Of a DNA stretch of 64,000 nt, positions 47,426-56,168 are shown in pieces. The stretch is from Bradyrhizobium quebecense (GTDB taxonomy: Bacteria > Pseudomonadota > Alphaproteobacteria > Rhizobiales > Xanthobacteraceae), in assembly GCF_013373795.3 (NCBI RefSeq), contig NZ_CP088022.1, positions 2,728,001 through 2,792,000 on the forward strand. Reading direction: 5' to 3'. Each line of letters begins with the position of its first letter. Position 1 is the stretch's first letter. The notes under the pieces are model-generated. The model was given only the letters and a program-made list of their open reading frames with translations, was not told the DNA's origin and ran no database searches. The translations under genes and the position numbers were made by a program.

Positions 47426-48220
47426 TTAAGGTTCAACCCGGTAGAGCCGCCATCGCTCCGGCACGCCTTTGAGCTGGTGCGCGCCGCGATCCTTGAAACG
47501 GATATCGGACTCGCGCATCAGGTCCTTGACCGCGCTCGAGACCAGCACCTCGCCGGCCCGTGCCTTGGCAGCGACACGCGCACCGATGTGAAACGCGAGA
47601 CCGATGACCTCCGCGCCGCTCACCTTGTATTCGCCGGCATGTAATCCCACCCTGATCTCGAGCCCCAGCGTGCGCACGGCCTTGACGATCGCGGTCGCGC
47701 AACCGATCCCGGCAGCGGGCGCGCGGAACGTCGCCAGCACACCGTCTCCCGTCGTCACGACCTCCTTGCCGCGCAAGGCCTTTAGTTCCCGGCGAACGGC
47801 GGCGTAGTAGTGATTCATCACCGTTGCCCAGCGCGAGTCGCCGAGCCGCGCGGCTTTTTCGGTGGATCGGACGATATCGACGAACAGGATGGTGGCGAGC
47901 GCCTGTTTGAGCTCCGAGCCTCGATCGGCGGTGCGACGCCGGTTCGCTATATTTCCCGTCAGCGGTTCATAGCGATGGCTGCGCCGCCGCGCGATTGCGG
48001 CCTTGGCATAGTCCTGGGCACGCTGCACCGTGCGGCAGCGAATGGTTTTTTCCTGCGGTGGAAACGTCCAGTAGACCTTTCGCCCGGCTCCGGCGCCCTG
48101 AACCTCAACGGCGCCCCATTTAAGGAAGACCGTCGAGCCAGCCCGTCGGATGCACCATGCCTTTGACGTGTATCCGGACACGTTCGACTGATGCACTCCG
48201 ATGCGAAGGAATTTGGGCAT
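47426..48220 (-). CDS. WGR domain fused to class III adenylate/guanylate cyclase domain
   Basis: 264 residues. Residues about 18-85 look like a WGR domain (SKAWCIRRAGSTVFLKWGAV, GRKVYWTFPPQEKTIRC, AQDYAKAAIARRRSHRYEPL), known in poly(ADP-ribose) polymerases and some bacterial proteins as a nucleic-acid-binding module. Residues about 105-262 form a class III cyclase domain with the two metal-binding aspartates in TILFVDIVRSTE and VVTTGDGVLATFRAP, plus VRVGLHAGEY-like IRVGLHAGEYKVSG and the closing LKGVPERWRLYRVEP. It should make cAMP or cGMP. The combination is uncommon. No membrane segment. Confidence 0.85.
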   Translation of the reverse strand: MPKFLRIGVHQSNVSGYTSKAWCIRRAGSTVFLKWGAVEVQGAGAGRKVYWTFPPQEKTIRCRTVQRAQDYAKAAIARRRSHRYEPLTGNIANRRRTADRGSELKQALATILFVDIVRSTEKAARLGDSRWATVMNHYYAAVRRELKALRGKEVVTTGDGVLATFRAPAAGIGCATAIVKAVRTLGLEIRVGLHAGEYKVSGAEVIGLAFHIGARVAAKARAGEVLVSSAVKDLMRESDIRFKDRGAHQLKGVPERWRLYRVEP

Positions 48221-48377
48221 GAGCGTCCGGCCGATCGAACGAGCGCTTTGGGGGCTAACCTAGGGTAAAGCGTAGCCATACATTTCCGCATTGGCAACGG
48301 TGCTCGTTTCCGCACTGATCAAAAGCGCCGGGCTCTGCGATGTCCGCATGCGACCCAAATGAGATCTGGCCTTTTAG

Positions 48378-49442
48378 TCAACTCCTGGCATCGCGCCTCT
48401 GCCCATTCGATACGGCGTCAGCATCGATGGACAGAATTGCTTCGTCCTGCGCTTTTGCCATCGGCTGTTCTTCGTCGCGAAATCGTGCCGGGGTCAGCCG
48501 GCTGCGGTCGACCGTGATGCCAAAGATGTCGAATCGGTTGTAGTAGCCGACGACGTCGTGAAACTGCTTCGGCTCGACGCAGCGATTGAGATCGATCTCC
48601 GCGTAGGCGATCCCTTCCTGGTCCTGCAATTCATCGCCAAAGACCCCGCCCGTCGGATCGACGAAGAAGCTAGCCGCACGTGGCGTCTGGTCGATCACGT
48701 CGGCGATGGTTCTGTCGCGTTCAACCAGGAAGGCCCGCATCGGCTGGTCCATGTAGCCGGCGGTGACGATCCCGAATACCTTGGCTTCGAAGCAATGGGC
48801 GCTGGCCCGGATGCGGTTGGCGGCGACGTTGTCGAAATTGCCGCCGCCTGCCGGGCGCCGCGTCGGCCACATCGGCGGCCAGCTCGAGATGTGCACCTGT
48901 TCACCCTGCGCCATCAGTGCGAAGCGGGCCAATGGATTGGTGTTCTCGCCACAGATCAACCCACCGATCCGGCCCTGCCGTGTCTCGGCGACCTTGAGGC
49001 CCGCACCGTCCCCCGACGACCACACCAGCTTCTCATAAAAGGTCGGAACCAGCTTGCGGTGATGAACCAGAATTTCGCCGGTCTCGCCGATCAACAGGTT
49101 CGAGTTCCACAGCCCCCCAACGCTGACGGCCGAGCGCTCGCTGATGCCGATCGAGACGGTGACGCCGAGGCCGCGCACCTCGGCGCACAGCCGCGCCACT
49201 TCCGGTCCGTCCACCAGCACGGACTGCTCCGCCATCCGCACGAACAGATCGTGATTGTCGATCGGCGGCCACAGCGCGGCCCAGACCGGAAAAGCGGGAA
49301 TGTAGGTTTCGGGAAATGCGATCAGCTCGGCGCCGGCCCTGGCTGCCTCGCGCATGATGGCGATCGCCTTTTCGATGGTCGCCCGGCTGTCGAGGAAGAC
49401 GGGCGCGGCGTGGACGGCAGCAGCCTTGAAACGAGGGAGCAT
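48378..49442 (-). CDS. Nitrilase (carbon-nitrogen hydrolase)
   Basis: 354 residues, typical for nitrilases. The triad is visible: glutamate in ELIAFPETYIPAFPVW, lysine in HHRKLVPTFYEKLVW, and the nucleophile cysteine in GGLICGENTNPLARFAL. The GENTNPLAR signature marks true nitrilases (nitrile to carboxylic acid plus ammonia) rather than amidases. The substrate, aliphatic or aromatic, cannot be read off. It is divergent from a LysR-type regulator gene 160 bases away, the usual layout for LysR control, but that gene carries a frameshift. Confidence 0.93.
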   Translation of the reverse strand: MLPRFKAAAVHAAPVFLDSRATIEKAIAIMREAARAGAELIAFPETYIPAFPVWAALWPPIDNHDLFVRMAEQSVLVDGPEVARLCAEVRGLGVTVSIGISERSAVSVGGLWNSNLLIGETGEILVHHRKLVPTFYEKLVWSSGDGAGLKVAETRQGRIGGLICGENTNPLARFALMAQGEQVHISSWPPMWPTRRPAGGGNFDNVAANRIRASAHCFEAKVFGIVTAGYMDQPMRAFLVERDRTIADVIDQTPRAASFFVDPTGGVFGDELQDQEGIAYAEIDLNRCVEPKQFHDVVGYYNRFDIFGITVDRSRLTPARFRDEEQPMAKAQDEAILSIDADAVSNGQRRDARS

Positions 49443-49603
49443 GACGAAAATCCCGGCTAGGACTAGGGAGGCGAAGCGGTATCATCCCTGCCTTCGCGGC
49501 ATGCATGGGAATTGTCGCAAGGTCGGTTGCGAAGGATCGGAGCCGACCGCGCGTTGGAACGGGAATTGCTTTGCTGGCAAGGTCCGCAATCCGGAGGCAG
49601 GTC

Positions 49604-50553
49604 ATGTTCGATACGATCAACTGGGACGATTTGCGGGTCTTTCTCTGCGCCGCGCGTGCCGGAAATTTGAGTCAGACGGCAAAGCGGCTGCGGCTGGATC
49701 ATTCCACCGTGAGCCGGCGGATCGCCCAGATGGAAGCTTCCCTCGGGATTGCGGTGTTCGAACGCCACCGCACCGGGCTCAAGCTCAACGAAGTCGGCGA
49801 GCGGTTGCTGCGTCATGCCGAGCGGGTCGAGAGCGCGGTGATCGCCATTCGCGAGGAAGCCAGCGCCAGCGACACCCAGGAACTCGTCGGGACCGTGCGG
49901 CTCGCCACCATGGAGGGGATCGCCTCGCTCTATCTGGCGCAACGCTTCGCGAAACTGCGTCGCACCGCGCCGCAACTCTCCGTCGAACTCGTCACGTCCG
50001 CGCAGACGGTCTATGTGCACAAGCGCGAAGCAGATCTGTTCGTGTCGTTCTTCCGGCCACCCGGTCCGGGCCTGATCTCCGAGCGCATCGGCAAGTTTCG
50101 GCTCGGGCTATTCGCCAGCCAGAGCTATCTCGACGATCACGGCATGCCTGCAAGCCTCGCGACCTCGGGGATCATTGGTTCGTCTCCTATATCGAGGACC
50201 TGATCCAGGTCGATTCGGTGCGCTGGCTCGCCGACGTCATCGAGGAGCCGAAGATCGCCTTCCACTCCAACAGCATGATCGCACAGATGAACGCCGCGGC
50301 GGGCGGCCTCGGCATCGTCATGCTGCCGAGCTTTGCCACCAACGACCGGCCCGACCTGATCCCCGTGCTGCCCACCCTCGCCGGCACCGTTCGCGAGGTC
50401 TGGCTCAACGTCCACAGCGACCTGCAATTTGCCCCGCGCATCCGCGCCGTCCGCGCGTTTCTGAAAAATACCCTGAAGCAGGACCCCGACATGCAGGTCA
50501 CGCTAGCCGATGCCCTGCCGCAGCCGCGCACGGCAGATTGCAAAAATCCATAG
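49604..50553 (+). pseudogene. LysR-type regulator, frameshifted
   Basis: From ATG 49604 (GGAGG eight bases upstream) the first frame encodes the helix-turn-helix (NLSQTAKRLRLDHSTVSRRI) and the start of the effector domain, then meets a stop at 50201-50203. From about 50162 the following frame continues the family sequence as DHWFVSYIEDLIQVDSVRWL to the stop at 50551-50553. Restoring one base after CTCGCG near 50160 gives a full protein of about 317 residues. This is a recent frameshift or a sequencing error. It lies divergent from the nitrilase gene and would be its likely regulator. Confidence 0.85.
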
Positions 50554-50631
50554 TTCCCTTCCATCGGAGCCCGGCTGAAGCTCGTCCGATTGGCGCAAGG
50601 TAGCGCGCGCTGAAGTTTTGAGGGGGCAAAC

Positions 50632-50922
50632 ATGAACGTGGTTATTCCCGGCAATACCGATCCGGCGCCGAGCGTCAGCGCCTTGGCCAAGAAGCGGCTG
50701 ATCGTCGCGCTCGTGCTCAGTGCCGCGATGATCGTGATCTATTTCGGCTTCATGGGGCTGTTCGCGTTCGACAAGCCGCTGCTCGGCACCATCCTGGTGC
50801 CCGGCCTGTCGCTCTGCATTGTGCTCGGCCCGCTCGTCATCATCTCCTCCTTCGCGCTCTGCCTGGTCTACGTGCTGTGGGCGAACCGGGTGTTCGATGC
50901 CGGCATCCGCAATCTTCGCTAA
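50632..50922 (+). CDS. DUF485 small membrane protein (YjcH-like)
   Basis: 96 residues with two hydrophobic spans (LIVALVLSAAMIVIYFGFMG and LVIISSFALCLVYVLWANR). DUF485 proteins are encoded directly before actP in many bacteria and are thought to assist that carrier. GAGGGGG lies eight bases before the ATG and the stop is 14 bases before the actP start, so the two are one unit. Confidence 0.9.
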   Translation: MNVVIPGNTDPAPSVSALAKKRLIVALVLSAAMIVIYFGFMGLFAFDKPLLGTILVPGLSLCIVLGPLVIISSFALCLVYVLWANRVFDAGIRNLR

Positions 50923-50936
50923 GGGGCCAGATCAAG

Positions 50937-52520
50937 ATGGGCAGCAGCACGCTTTCGATCGGGTTCTTCTTCGCCTTCATGGCGTTGACGCTGGCGATCA
51001 CCTATTGGGCCGCACGGCGCACGCGCACCACCGAACACTTCTTCGCCGCCGGCGGCCAGGTCACGCCGTGGCAGAACGGCTGGGCACTCGCAGGTGACTT
51101 CCTGAGCGCCGCCGCCCTGCTCGGCATTGCCGGCATCGTCACCTCAAACGGCTTCGACGGCATGATCTATTCGATCGGGTGGCTGGTCGGCTGGCCGATC
51201 ATCCTGTTCCTGATCGTCGAACCGCTGCGCAATGTCGGCCGCTTTACCTTTGCCGACGTCGTGGCCTATCGGCTGCGCCAGCGCCCGGTGCGCCTCGCCG
51301 GCGCCGTCGGGACGCTTGCCGTCATCCTGTTCTACCTGATCGCCCAGATGGTCGCGACGGGATCGCTGATCAAGCTGCTGTTCGGCCTGCCCTACACCTG
51401 GTCGGTCGTCGTGGTCGGCAGCGTCATGCTGGTCTATGTGCTGTTCGGCGGCATGCTGGCGACGACCTGGGTGCAGGTGGTGAAGGCTGCGCTGCTGATG
51501 GGCGGCGGCATCCTGCTCGCCTTTCTGGTGTTGACCCATTTCGATATGAACCCGCTCAAGCTGTTCGCCGCGGCGTCCGAGAAATACGGCACCAAGGTCC
51601 TGCAGCCGGGATCCAAGGTGGTCTCGGGCCAGTGGGATGCCATCTCGCTCGGGCTCGGCCTGATGTTCGGGACCGCCGCGATGCCGCATGTGCTGATGCG
51701 GGCCTATACGGTGAAGGATGCCAAGGCCGCGCGGCTGTCGATCCTGTATGCCACCGGCCTGATCGGCGTCTTTCATCTCATGGTGTTCATCATCGGCTTC
51801 GGCGCCATGGTGCTGGTCGACGCCGACGCGGTGGCAAAGGCCGGAGGCGGCGGCAACATGGCAGCGCCGCTGCTGGCGCTTACGGTCGGCGGCAATGCCT
51901 TCTTCGGCTTCATCTGTGCGGTCGCATTCGCGACCATGCTCGCCGTCGTCGCCGGGCTGACACTGTCGGGCGTCGCCACGCTCTGCCACGACGTCTGGAC
52001 CAACGTGATCCGTAACGGCAGCGCTTCGGAGGCCGAGCAGCTCAAGGTCGCGCGTGTCGCGACCGTCATGATCTCGATCTTCGCCATCTTTCTCGGCATC
52101 GCGTTCGAGGGCCAGAACGTCGCCTTCATGGCGGGCCTTGCGTTCTCGATCGCCTGCGCCGCCAACTTTCCCTCGCTGGTGCTCGCCATCACCTGGCGCC
52201 GCTTCACGACGCCTGCAGCCGTGGCGAGCATCCTCGTCGGCACGCTGAGCTCGCTGGTGCTGATCTATCTGTCGCCGACCATCCAAGTCGACATTCTCGG
52301 CAAGCCGCTGGCCGCGGTCGAGCATCAATGGTGGTTCGTGTCGCTGCGCAATCCGGCGATTATCAGCATGCCGTTGTCCTTCGCGGTCGCGATCCTGCTA
52401 TCGCTGGTCACGACGGAGAAGAACGCCAATCTCGCCTTCGACGAGATGCAGCGGCGCATCCTGCTCGGACCGGTTCAGCCGAGCACCGACGCGCAGGGCC
52501 AGACGAGGAATGCGGCCTGA
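50937..52520 (+). CDS. actP: Cation/acetate symporter ActP
   Basis: 527 residues of the sodium:solute symporter family with about thirteen hydrophobic spans. Blocks YWAARRTRTTEHFFAAGGQ, QNGWALAGDFLSAAALLGIA, LGLMFGTAAMPHVLMRAYTV and EGQNVAFMAGLAFSIACAAN fit ActP, which takes up acetate and other short monocarboxylates with a cation. ATG 50937 follows AAGGGGCC; the upstream frame lies inside the DUF485 gene. An acetyl-CoA synthetase gene is not adjacent. Confidence 0.93.
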   Translation: MGSSTLSIGFFFAFMALTLAITYWAARRTRTTEHFFAAGGQVTPWQNGWALAGDFLSAAALLGIAGIVTSNGFDGMIYSIGWLVGWPIILFLIVEPLRNVGRFTFADVVAYRLRQRPVRLAGAVGTLAVILFYLIAQMVATGSLIKLLFGLPYTWSVVVVGSVMLVYVLFGGMLATTWVQVVKAALLMGGGILLAFLVLTHFDMNPLKLFAAASEKYGTKVLQPGSKVVSGQWDAISLGLGLMFGTAAMPHVLMRAYTVKDAKAARLSILYATGLIGVFHLMVFIIGFGAMVLVDADAVAKAGGGGNMAAPLLALTVGGNAFFGFICAVAFATMLAVVAGLTLSGVATLCHDVWTNVIRNGSASEAEQLKVARVATVMISIFAIFLGIAFEGQNVAFMAGLAFSIACAANFPSLVLAITWRRFTTPAAVASILVGTLSSLVLIYLSPTIQVDILGKPLAAVEHQWWFVSLRNPAIISMPLSFAVAILLSLVTTEKNANLAFDEMQRRILLGPVQPSTDAQGQTRNAA

Positions 52521-52765
52521 ACAGCCTCGACCGATCGACGACACAATCGCGTTCTTGCGGGCATCGGTTCCCTCAACTTCGTTCGGGGACGGCTATGGCC
52601 CGGCCCGCGCACCTGGCTGGTTCCCCGAGCGGCCGCCAACCCGCCCGGGACCCCCAACAGGCGCGGCCGAAAGCAGCCGGCCAAGGCCAAGATTTTTTTC
52701 GCCGCACTTCTTGACTTTGAAAACCCGTTTTCTAATTTTTTTCTCGCTAGGCCCCCACGGGCTTA
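52521..52765. other. Gap before the heat-shock leader
   Basis: No gene seen. The stretch after actP is Pro/Gly-codon-like, GC-rich sequence to about 52690, then turns AT-rich. It contains a candidate promoter at 52710-52739 and ends in the ROSE leader. Confidence 0.5.
52710..52739 (+). promoter_or_regulatory. Candidate promoter of the hsp20 operon
   Basis: CTTGACTTTG at 52710-52719 gives a near-consensus -35 (TTGACT). A weak -10, AATTTT at 52734-52739, lies 17 bases further. It also reads as CTTG-N18-CTAATTT, close to the alphaproteobacterial RpoH pattern. Transcripts starting near 52745 would have a leader of about 110 bases, the length expected for a ROSE element. Confidence 0.5.
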
Positions 52766-52855
52766 GCTCCTGAGCGCCAATCGGGTTCAGGCGAGACGGG
52801 CACCGGTCGTGTCCGGTGCCGTTCATATCCATCTTGCTCTATGGAGGATTTGGCT
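52749..52855 (+). promoter_or_regulatory. ROSE-type RNA thermometer in the hsp20 leader
   Basis: Four stems can be drawn. AGGCCC/GGGCTT (52749-52764), CGCC/GGCG (52775-52793), GGCACCGG/CCGGTGCC (52799-52820), and the last, AUCUUGCU (52831-52838) against UGGAGGAU (52842-52849). The final stem hides the GGAGG ribosome-binding site. It has the ROSE hallmarks: a UUGCU strand facing the Shine-Dalgarno, with a U-G pair, a G-G mismatch (52836 with 52844) and a U-U mismatch. ROSE elements melt at heat-shock temperature and free the start of small heat-shock genes in rhizobia. Confidence 0.85.
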
Positions 52856-53311
52856 ATGCGCACATACGACTTCTCTCCCCTGTTCCGGTCAGCCATCGGC
52901 TTTGACCGGCTCTTTGACCTCGCTGAAACCGTCCAGCGTGCCGGCGAGGACAATTATCCCCCCTATAACATCGAGCGGCTTGCGGAAGATCGGTACCAGA
53001 TCGCGCTCGCGGTTGCCGGCTTTGCACCTGACGAGATCTCGGTAACGGCAGAGCAGAACGTTCTGACCATCGAGGGCACGAAGGTCGAAAAGGCCGAACG
53101 TGAATATATCTATCAGGGCATCTCGACCCGTCGCTTCAAGCGACAATTCAGTCTGGCCGATCATGTCGAGGTTAAGAGCGCTGCCTTTGACAACGGCCTG
53201 CTCAAGGTCGAGCTCGCCCGTGAAGTCCCCGAGGCCATGAAGCCGAGGCGAATTGCGATCAATGCGCTTCCAAACAAGGCAACGCGCCAGTTGGAAGGTG
53301 TTGCAGCCTGA
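52856..53311 (+). CDS. Small heat-shock protein Hsp20 (IbpA-like, class A)
   Basis: 151 residues from ATG 52856, eight bases after GGAGG; an ATG at 52841 would sit inside the ROSE stem. The N-terminus MRTYDFSPLFRSAIGFDRLF matches enterobacterial/rhizobial class A proteins. The alpha-crystallin domain spans about residues 38-130 (PPYNIERLAEDRYQIALAVA, LTIEGTKVEKAEREYIYQGI, NGLLKVELAREVPE). These chaperones hold unfolded proteins in oligomers during heat stress. It is the first gene of a tight run of four. Confidence 0.96.
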   Translation: MRTYDFSPLFRSAIGFDRLFDLAETVQRAGEDNYPPYNIERLAEDRYQIALAVAGFAPDEISVTAEQNVLTIEGTKVEKAEREYIYQGISTRRFKRQFSLADHVEVKSAAFDNGLLKVELAREVPEAMKPRRIAINALPNKATRQLEGVAA

Positions 53312-53383
53312 CGACCCGCATAGCCGCGCTCCGCTGGGGCGCGGCTCCTCATTTCCGATTTCGTCCTGAGAATGGAGGCACCC

Positions 53384-53707
53384 ATGCGGCCGACGACCGC
53401 GCCTGTTGACAACGTCCTTGCATTTCGCCTGCCAACGAGAGGCAGGCAAAAGTACGAGCATCCTCGCGATCTGGTTCGCGACCCCTACCTGACGAAGGCG
53501 ACGAAGAGAGCCATTCTGGCATCCTGGGCTTCGGATGCCTGCGCCGTTGCGTCCAATCCTGCGCTGCGTGCTCCTGCAGAACTCAGATCGCCCGTTCCAG
53601 TCAGCGATATCCTGGACGCGCTGCGCGCCCTTGATGATCCGCGTGAACCACCCGGAGGAAGGCCGGCTCGGCTGCGCTCCACGCTGCGCAACGTCGCTGC
53701 TGCATAG
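53384..53707 (+). CDS. Hypothetical protein downstream of hsp20
   Basis: 107 residues, unknown function. ATG 53384 has GGAGG eight bases upstream. The core HPRDLVRDPYLTKATKRAIL, ASWASDACAVASNPALRAPA and VSDILDALRALDD looks like a conserved helical segment; similar short proteins follow small heat-shock genes in related genomes as far as I recall. No signal peptide or membrane span. It begins 72 bases after hsp20 with no terminator between. Confidence 0.75.
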   Translation: MRPTTAPVDNVLAFRLPTRGRQKYEHPRDLVRDPYLTKATKRAILASWASDACAVASNPALRAPAELRSPVPVSDILDALRALDDPREPPGGRPARLRSTLRNVAAA

Positions 53708-53719
53708 GAGTGCTGATCC

Positions 53720-54040
53720 ATGACCGGCATCAGACTGCCGAAGCAAGTCATCGAGAGGATTGAAGAGCGTTGGTGGGCACGATTCAGCAAAGAGAAGCAG
53801 CGAACTTCAGAATTGATTGACGAGCGCCTCGAACGGCTGCGCACGCATCGGAACAATATCGGCCGGTATAGGCGGCTGCTCAATACCGAGCTTTCCGACT
53901 TGGAACGCAAGTTCATTGAACGACGTCTTTCTGAAGAGAAGATGGCGATGCAGATATTGGTGGCCGACATACCGCCTCTCGCCATTGACCGACCACCGGA
54001 CGATGAAATTATCAGCCGATCTGGCGAGGCGCAGCCATGA
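53720..54040 (+). CDS. Hypothetical charged helical protein
   Basis: 106 residues, not recognised. It is highly charged and predicted helical over residues 5-80 (RIEERWWARFSKEKQRTSEL, DERLERLRTHRNNIGRYRRL, ERKFIERRLSEEKMAMQIL), so a coiled coil is likely. No membrane span. It starts 12 bases after the preceding gene and overlaps the next by four bases (ATGA), which supports a single transcript with hsp20. Confidence 0.72.
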   Translation: MTGIRLPKQVIERIEERWWARFSKEKQRTSELIDERLERLRTHRNNIGRYRRLLNTELSDLERKFIERRLSEEKMAMQILVADIPPLAIDRPPDDEIISRSGEAQP

Positions 54041-54219
54041 CAGAACTGCAGCGTCTGCTCGTACGTGGCAGTGAAAAAATCATAGGCCATTATCAATTCC
54101 TGCTCGATACTGCGAAGTCGGAGCACGAGCGGGAGCTATTCAAGCGAAGAATCAAGGAAGAACGTCAGATGCTGAACAATCTGCTTCAAGGCTCGAACCA
54201 GTCTGCGCGTGCCGCCTGA
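54037..54219 (+). CDS. Hypothetical 60-residue helical protein
   Basis: 60 residues, charged and helical throughout (LLVRGSEKIIGHYQFLLDTA, HERELFKRRIKEERQMLNNL). Its start overlaps the previous stop by four bases, so it is translationally coupled. Its heptad-like pattern resembles the previous protein's C-terminal half, so the two might pair (inference). Function unknown. Confidence 0.68.
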   Translation: MTELQRLLVRGSEKIIGHYQFLLDTAKSEHERELFKRRIKEERQMLNNLLQGSNQSARAA

Positions 54220-54662
54220 CGCATCTGCGACAAACTGACCCGACGGGCAACTCAGCCAAAACCTGTCAAGTGCCGTGAATTGTCCCGTCTCACCCGATCG
54301 AGGGGCGCTGCGCATTGTCACGGGTGTGTCTCAGAGCGGCGAAACGAACAGCAAAGCTCGGGCGGATCATGTCGCGAGATCCGCAGTTGCGTCCCCACCC
54401 ACACTGTCATCACCCGGCTCGCGGCCTCCGTTAAAGCTTCGGCGCGCCTATGACGCGTTGCCTCGTCGAAGCCTTGGCGGAGACGGGACCGGGCGATCCA
54501 GTGCGCCGCGGCCTCTCGGCTCAGGCACTGGCGTCTCTGGAATACTGGATCACCCGCATGCTGTTTAGACCGGACAGATCACTGACGCGGGTGATGACAC
54601 CTTGGATTGGGATGCGTAGCAACGACATCGTCAGGCAGGCGCATGCCAGCGACGCAACGGCC
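54220..54662. other. 443-base gap between the heat-shock operon and glmU
   Basis: No convincing gene, terminator or promoter. Short open frames on both strands lack ribosome-binding sites and conserved motifs. The composition is less GC-biased than the flanks. It could be decayed coding sequence, but nothing is recognisable. Confidence 0.5.
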
Positions 54663-56021
54663 TCACTTCCCCTTCGCGGCCTTCGCCTTCAGCTTCGCCG
54701 CGCGATAGCGGGCGGCGCCGCCTTCGCGGATCGATTGTTCACTGCGCTCGAGCGCCATCGCGTCGTCGGGGACGTCCTTGGTGATCACCGAGCCCGAGCC
54801 GATATAGGCGCCCTTGCCGATCGTCACCGGTGCGACCAGCGACGTGTTGGTACCGACGAAGGCGCCCTCGCCGATCAGCGTCTTGTGCTTGAGGAAACCG
54901 TCATAGTTGCAGGTGATGGTGCCGGCGCCGAGGTTGGAATTGGCGCCGACATGGGCGTCGCCGATATAGGAGAGATGGTTGACCTTGACGCCGGCCTCGA
55001 GCGTTGCGGCCTTGGTCTCGACGAAATTGCCGATCCGCGCGCCATCGCCGAGCGAGGTGCCGGGCCGCAGCCGGGCATAGGGACCGACCGATACCTTCTT
55101 GCCGATGCGGGCCTCGACGATATGCGAGAACGAATGGATCACGGCGCCGTCGTCGATCGAAACGCCCGGTCCGATCACGACGAACGGCTCGATCACCACG
55201 TCCTTGCCGAATTTGGTGTCGGCGGCGAGATAGACGGTGTCTGGCGCGATCAGGGTCACGCCGGCTTCGAGCGCCTGCTTGCGCAGCCGCGCCTGCATCA
55301 CGGCCTCCGCCTCGGCGAGCTGCGCCTTGGTGTTGATGCCGCGAACTTCGTCTTCGCTGGTTTCGATCACGACGGCCTCCAGTCCCAATTCCCTGACGAT
55401 GCCGACGGCATCGGTCAGATAATATTCGCCCTTGGCGTTGGCGTTGCCGATCTTCTCGATGATCGCGAGCGCCCTCCTGCCGTCGAACGCCATCACGCCG
55501 GCATTGCACAGCGTGATCCTGCGCTCTTCGGGACTGGCGTCGGCCTGCTCGCGGATCGCAACCAGCTTGCCGTTCTCGACCACCAGGCGGCCGTAGCCGG
55601 TCGGGTCAGCGGCCTGGAAGCCGAGCACCGCAAGCGCAGCGCCGTCGCGCAACGGCGCGCGCATCCGCGCAAAGGTCTCGGCCGAGATCAGCGGCGTGTC
55701 GCCGAACGCGATCAGCAGGTCATCGGCGCCGCGCGCAATCGCCTCGCGTGCCGCCAGCACCGCATGCGCCGTGCCGAGCCGCTCACGCTGCACGAAGGTG
55801 TGCGCGTCGGGCCGCACCCGGCGCGCCTCGGCGGCGACCGCCTCGTGGTCGGGACCGATCACGACCGCGAGCTGCGATCCCTCGCCGGAGCCGGCGGCAT
55901 CGAGCACATGCGCCAGCAGTGACTGCCCGGCCACCGGGTGCAACACCTTCGGCAGCGACGAGCGCATCCGCGTGCCCTCGCCGGCCGCAAGCACCACTGT
56001 CAGGCTCGTACGCGCAGTCAT
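54663..56021 (-). CDS. glmU: Bifunctional UDP-GlcNAc pyrophosphorylase / GlcN-1-P acetyltransferase GlmU
   Basis: 452 residues. The N-terminal uridylyltransferase domain starts [20 protein letters not shown] with [11 protein letters not shown] and [17 protein letters not shown]. The C-terminal half is a left-handed beta-helix of hexapeptide repeats ([40 protein letters not shown] with the acetyltransferase site). GlmU makes UDP-GlcNAc from glucosamine-1-phosphate, acetyl-CoA and UTP. Its pathway partner glmS lies 12.6 kb away on the same strand. Confidence 0.97.
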   Translation of the reverse strand: MTARTSLTVVLAAGEGTRMRSSLPKVLHPVAGQSLLAHVLDAAGSGEGSQLAVVIGPDHEAVAAEARRVRPDAHTFVQRERLGTAHAVLAAREAIARGADDLLIAFGDTPLISAETFARMRAPLRDGAALAVLGFQAADPTGYGRLVVENGKLVAIREQADASPEERRITLCNAGVMAFDGRRALAIIEKIGNANAKGEYYLTDAVGIVRELGLEAVVIETSEDEVRGINTKAQLAEAEAVMQARLRKQALEAGVTLIAPDTVYLAADTKFGKDVVIEPFVVIGPGVSIDDGAVIHSFSHIVEARIGKKVSVGPYARLRPGTSLGDGARIGNFVETKAATLEAGVKVNHLSYIGDAHVGANSNLGAGTITCNYDGFLKHKTLIGEGAFVGTNTSLVAPVTIGKGAYIGSGSVITKDVPDDAMALERSEQSIREGGAARYRAAKLKAKAAKGK

Positions 56022-56168
56022 TCAGCATCCTCGACGGTTCGCGCAGCCAGCTGCGCATCGCTTTCTTCGAGGCCGTCTTTAATTGTTTTCCCCGGCAGAA
56101 GAAACCGATTCGCCTCCGTGGCCCCTCAGATTCAAGTTCCCGGTCCATTTCCTGTTAATCTTTGCCTC

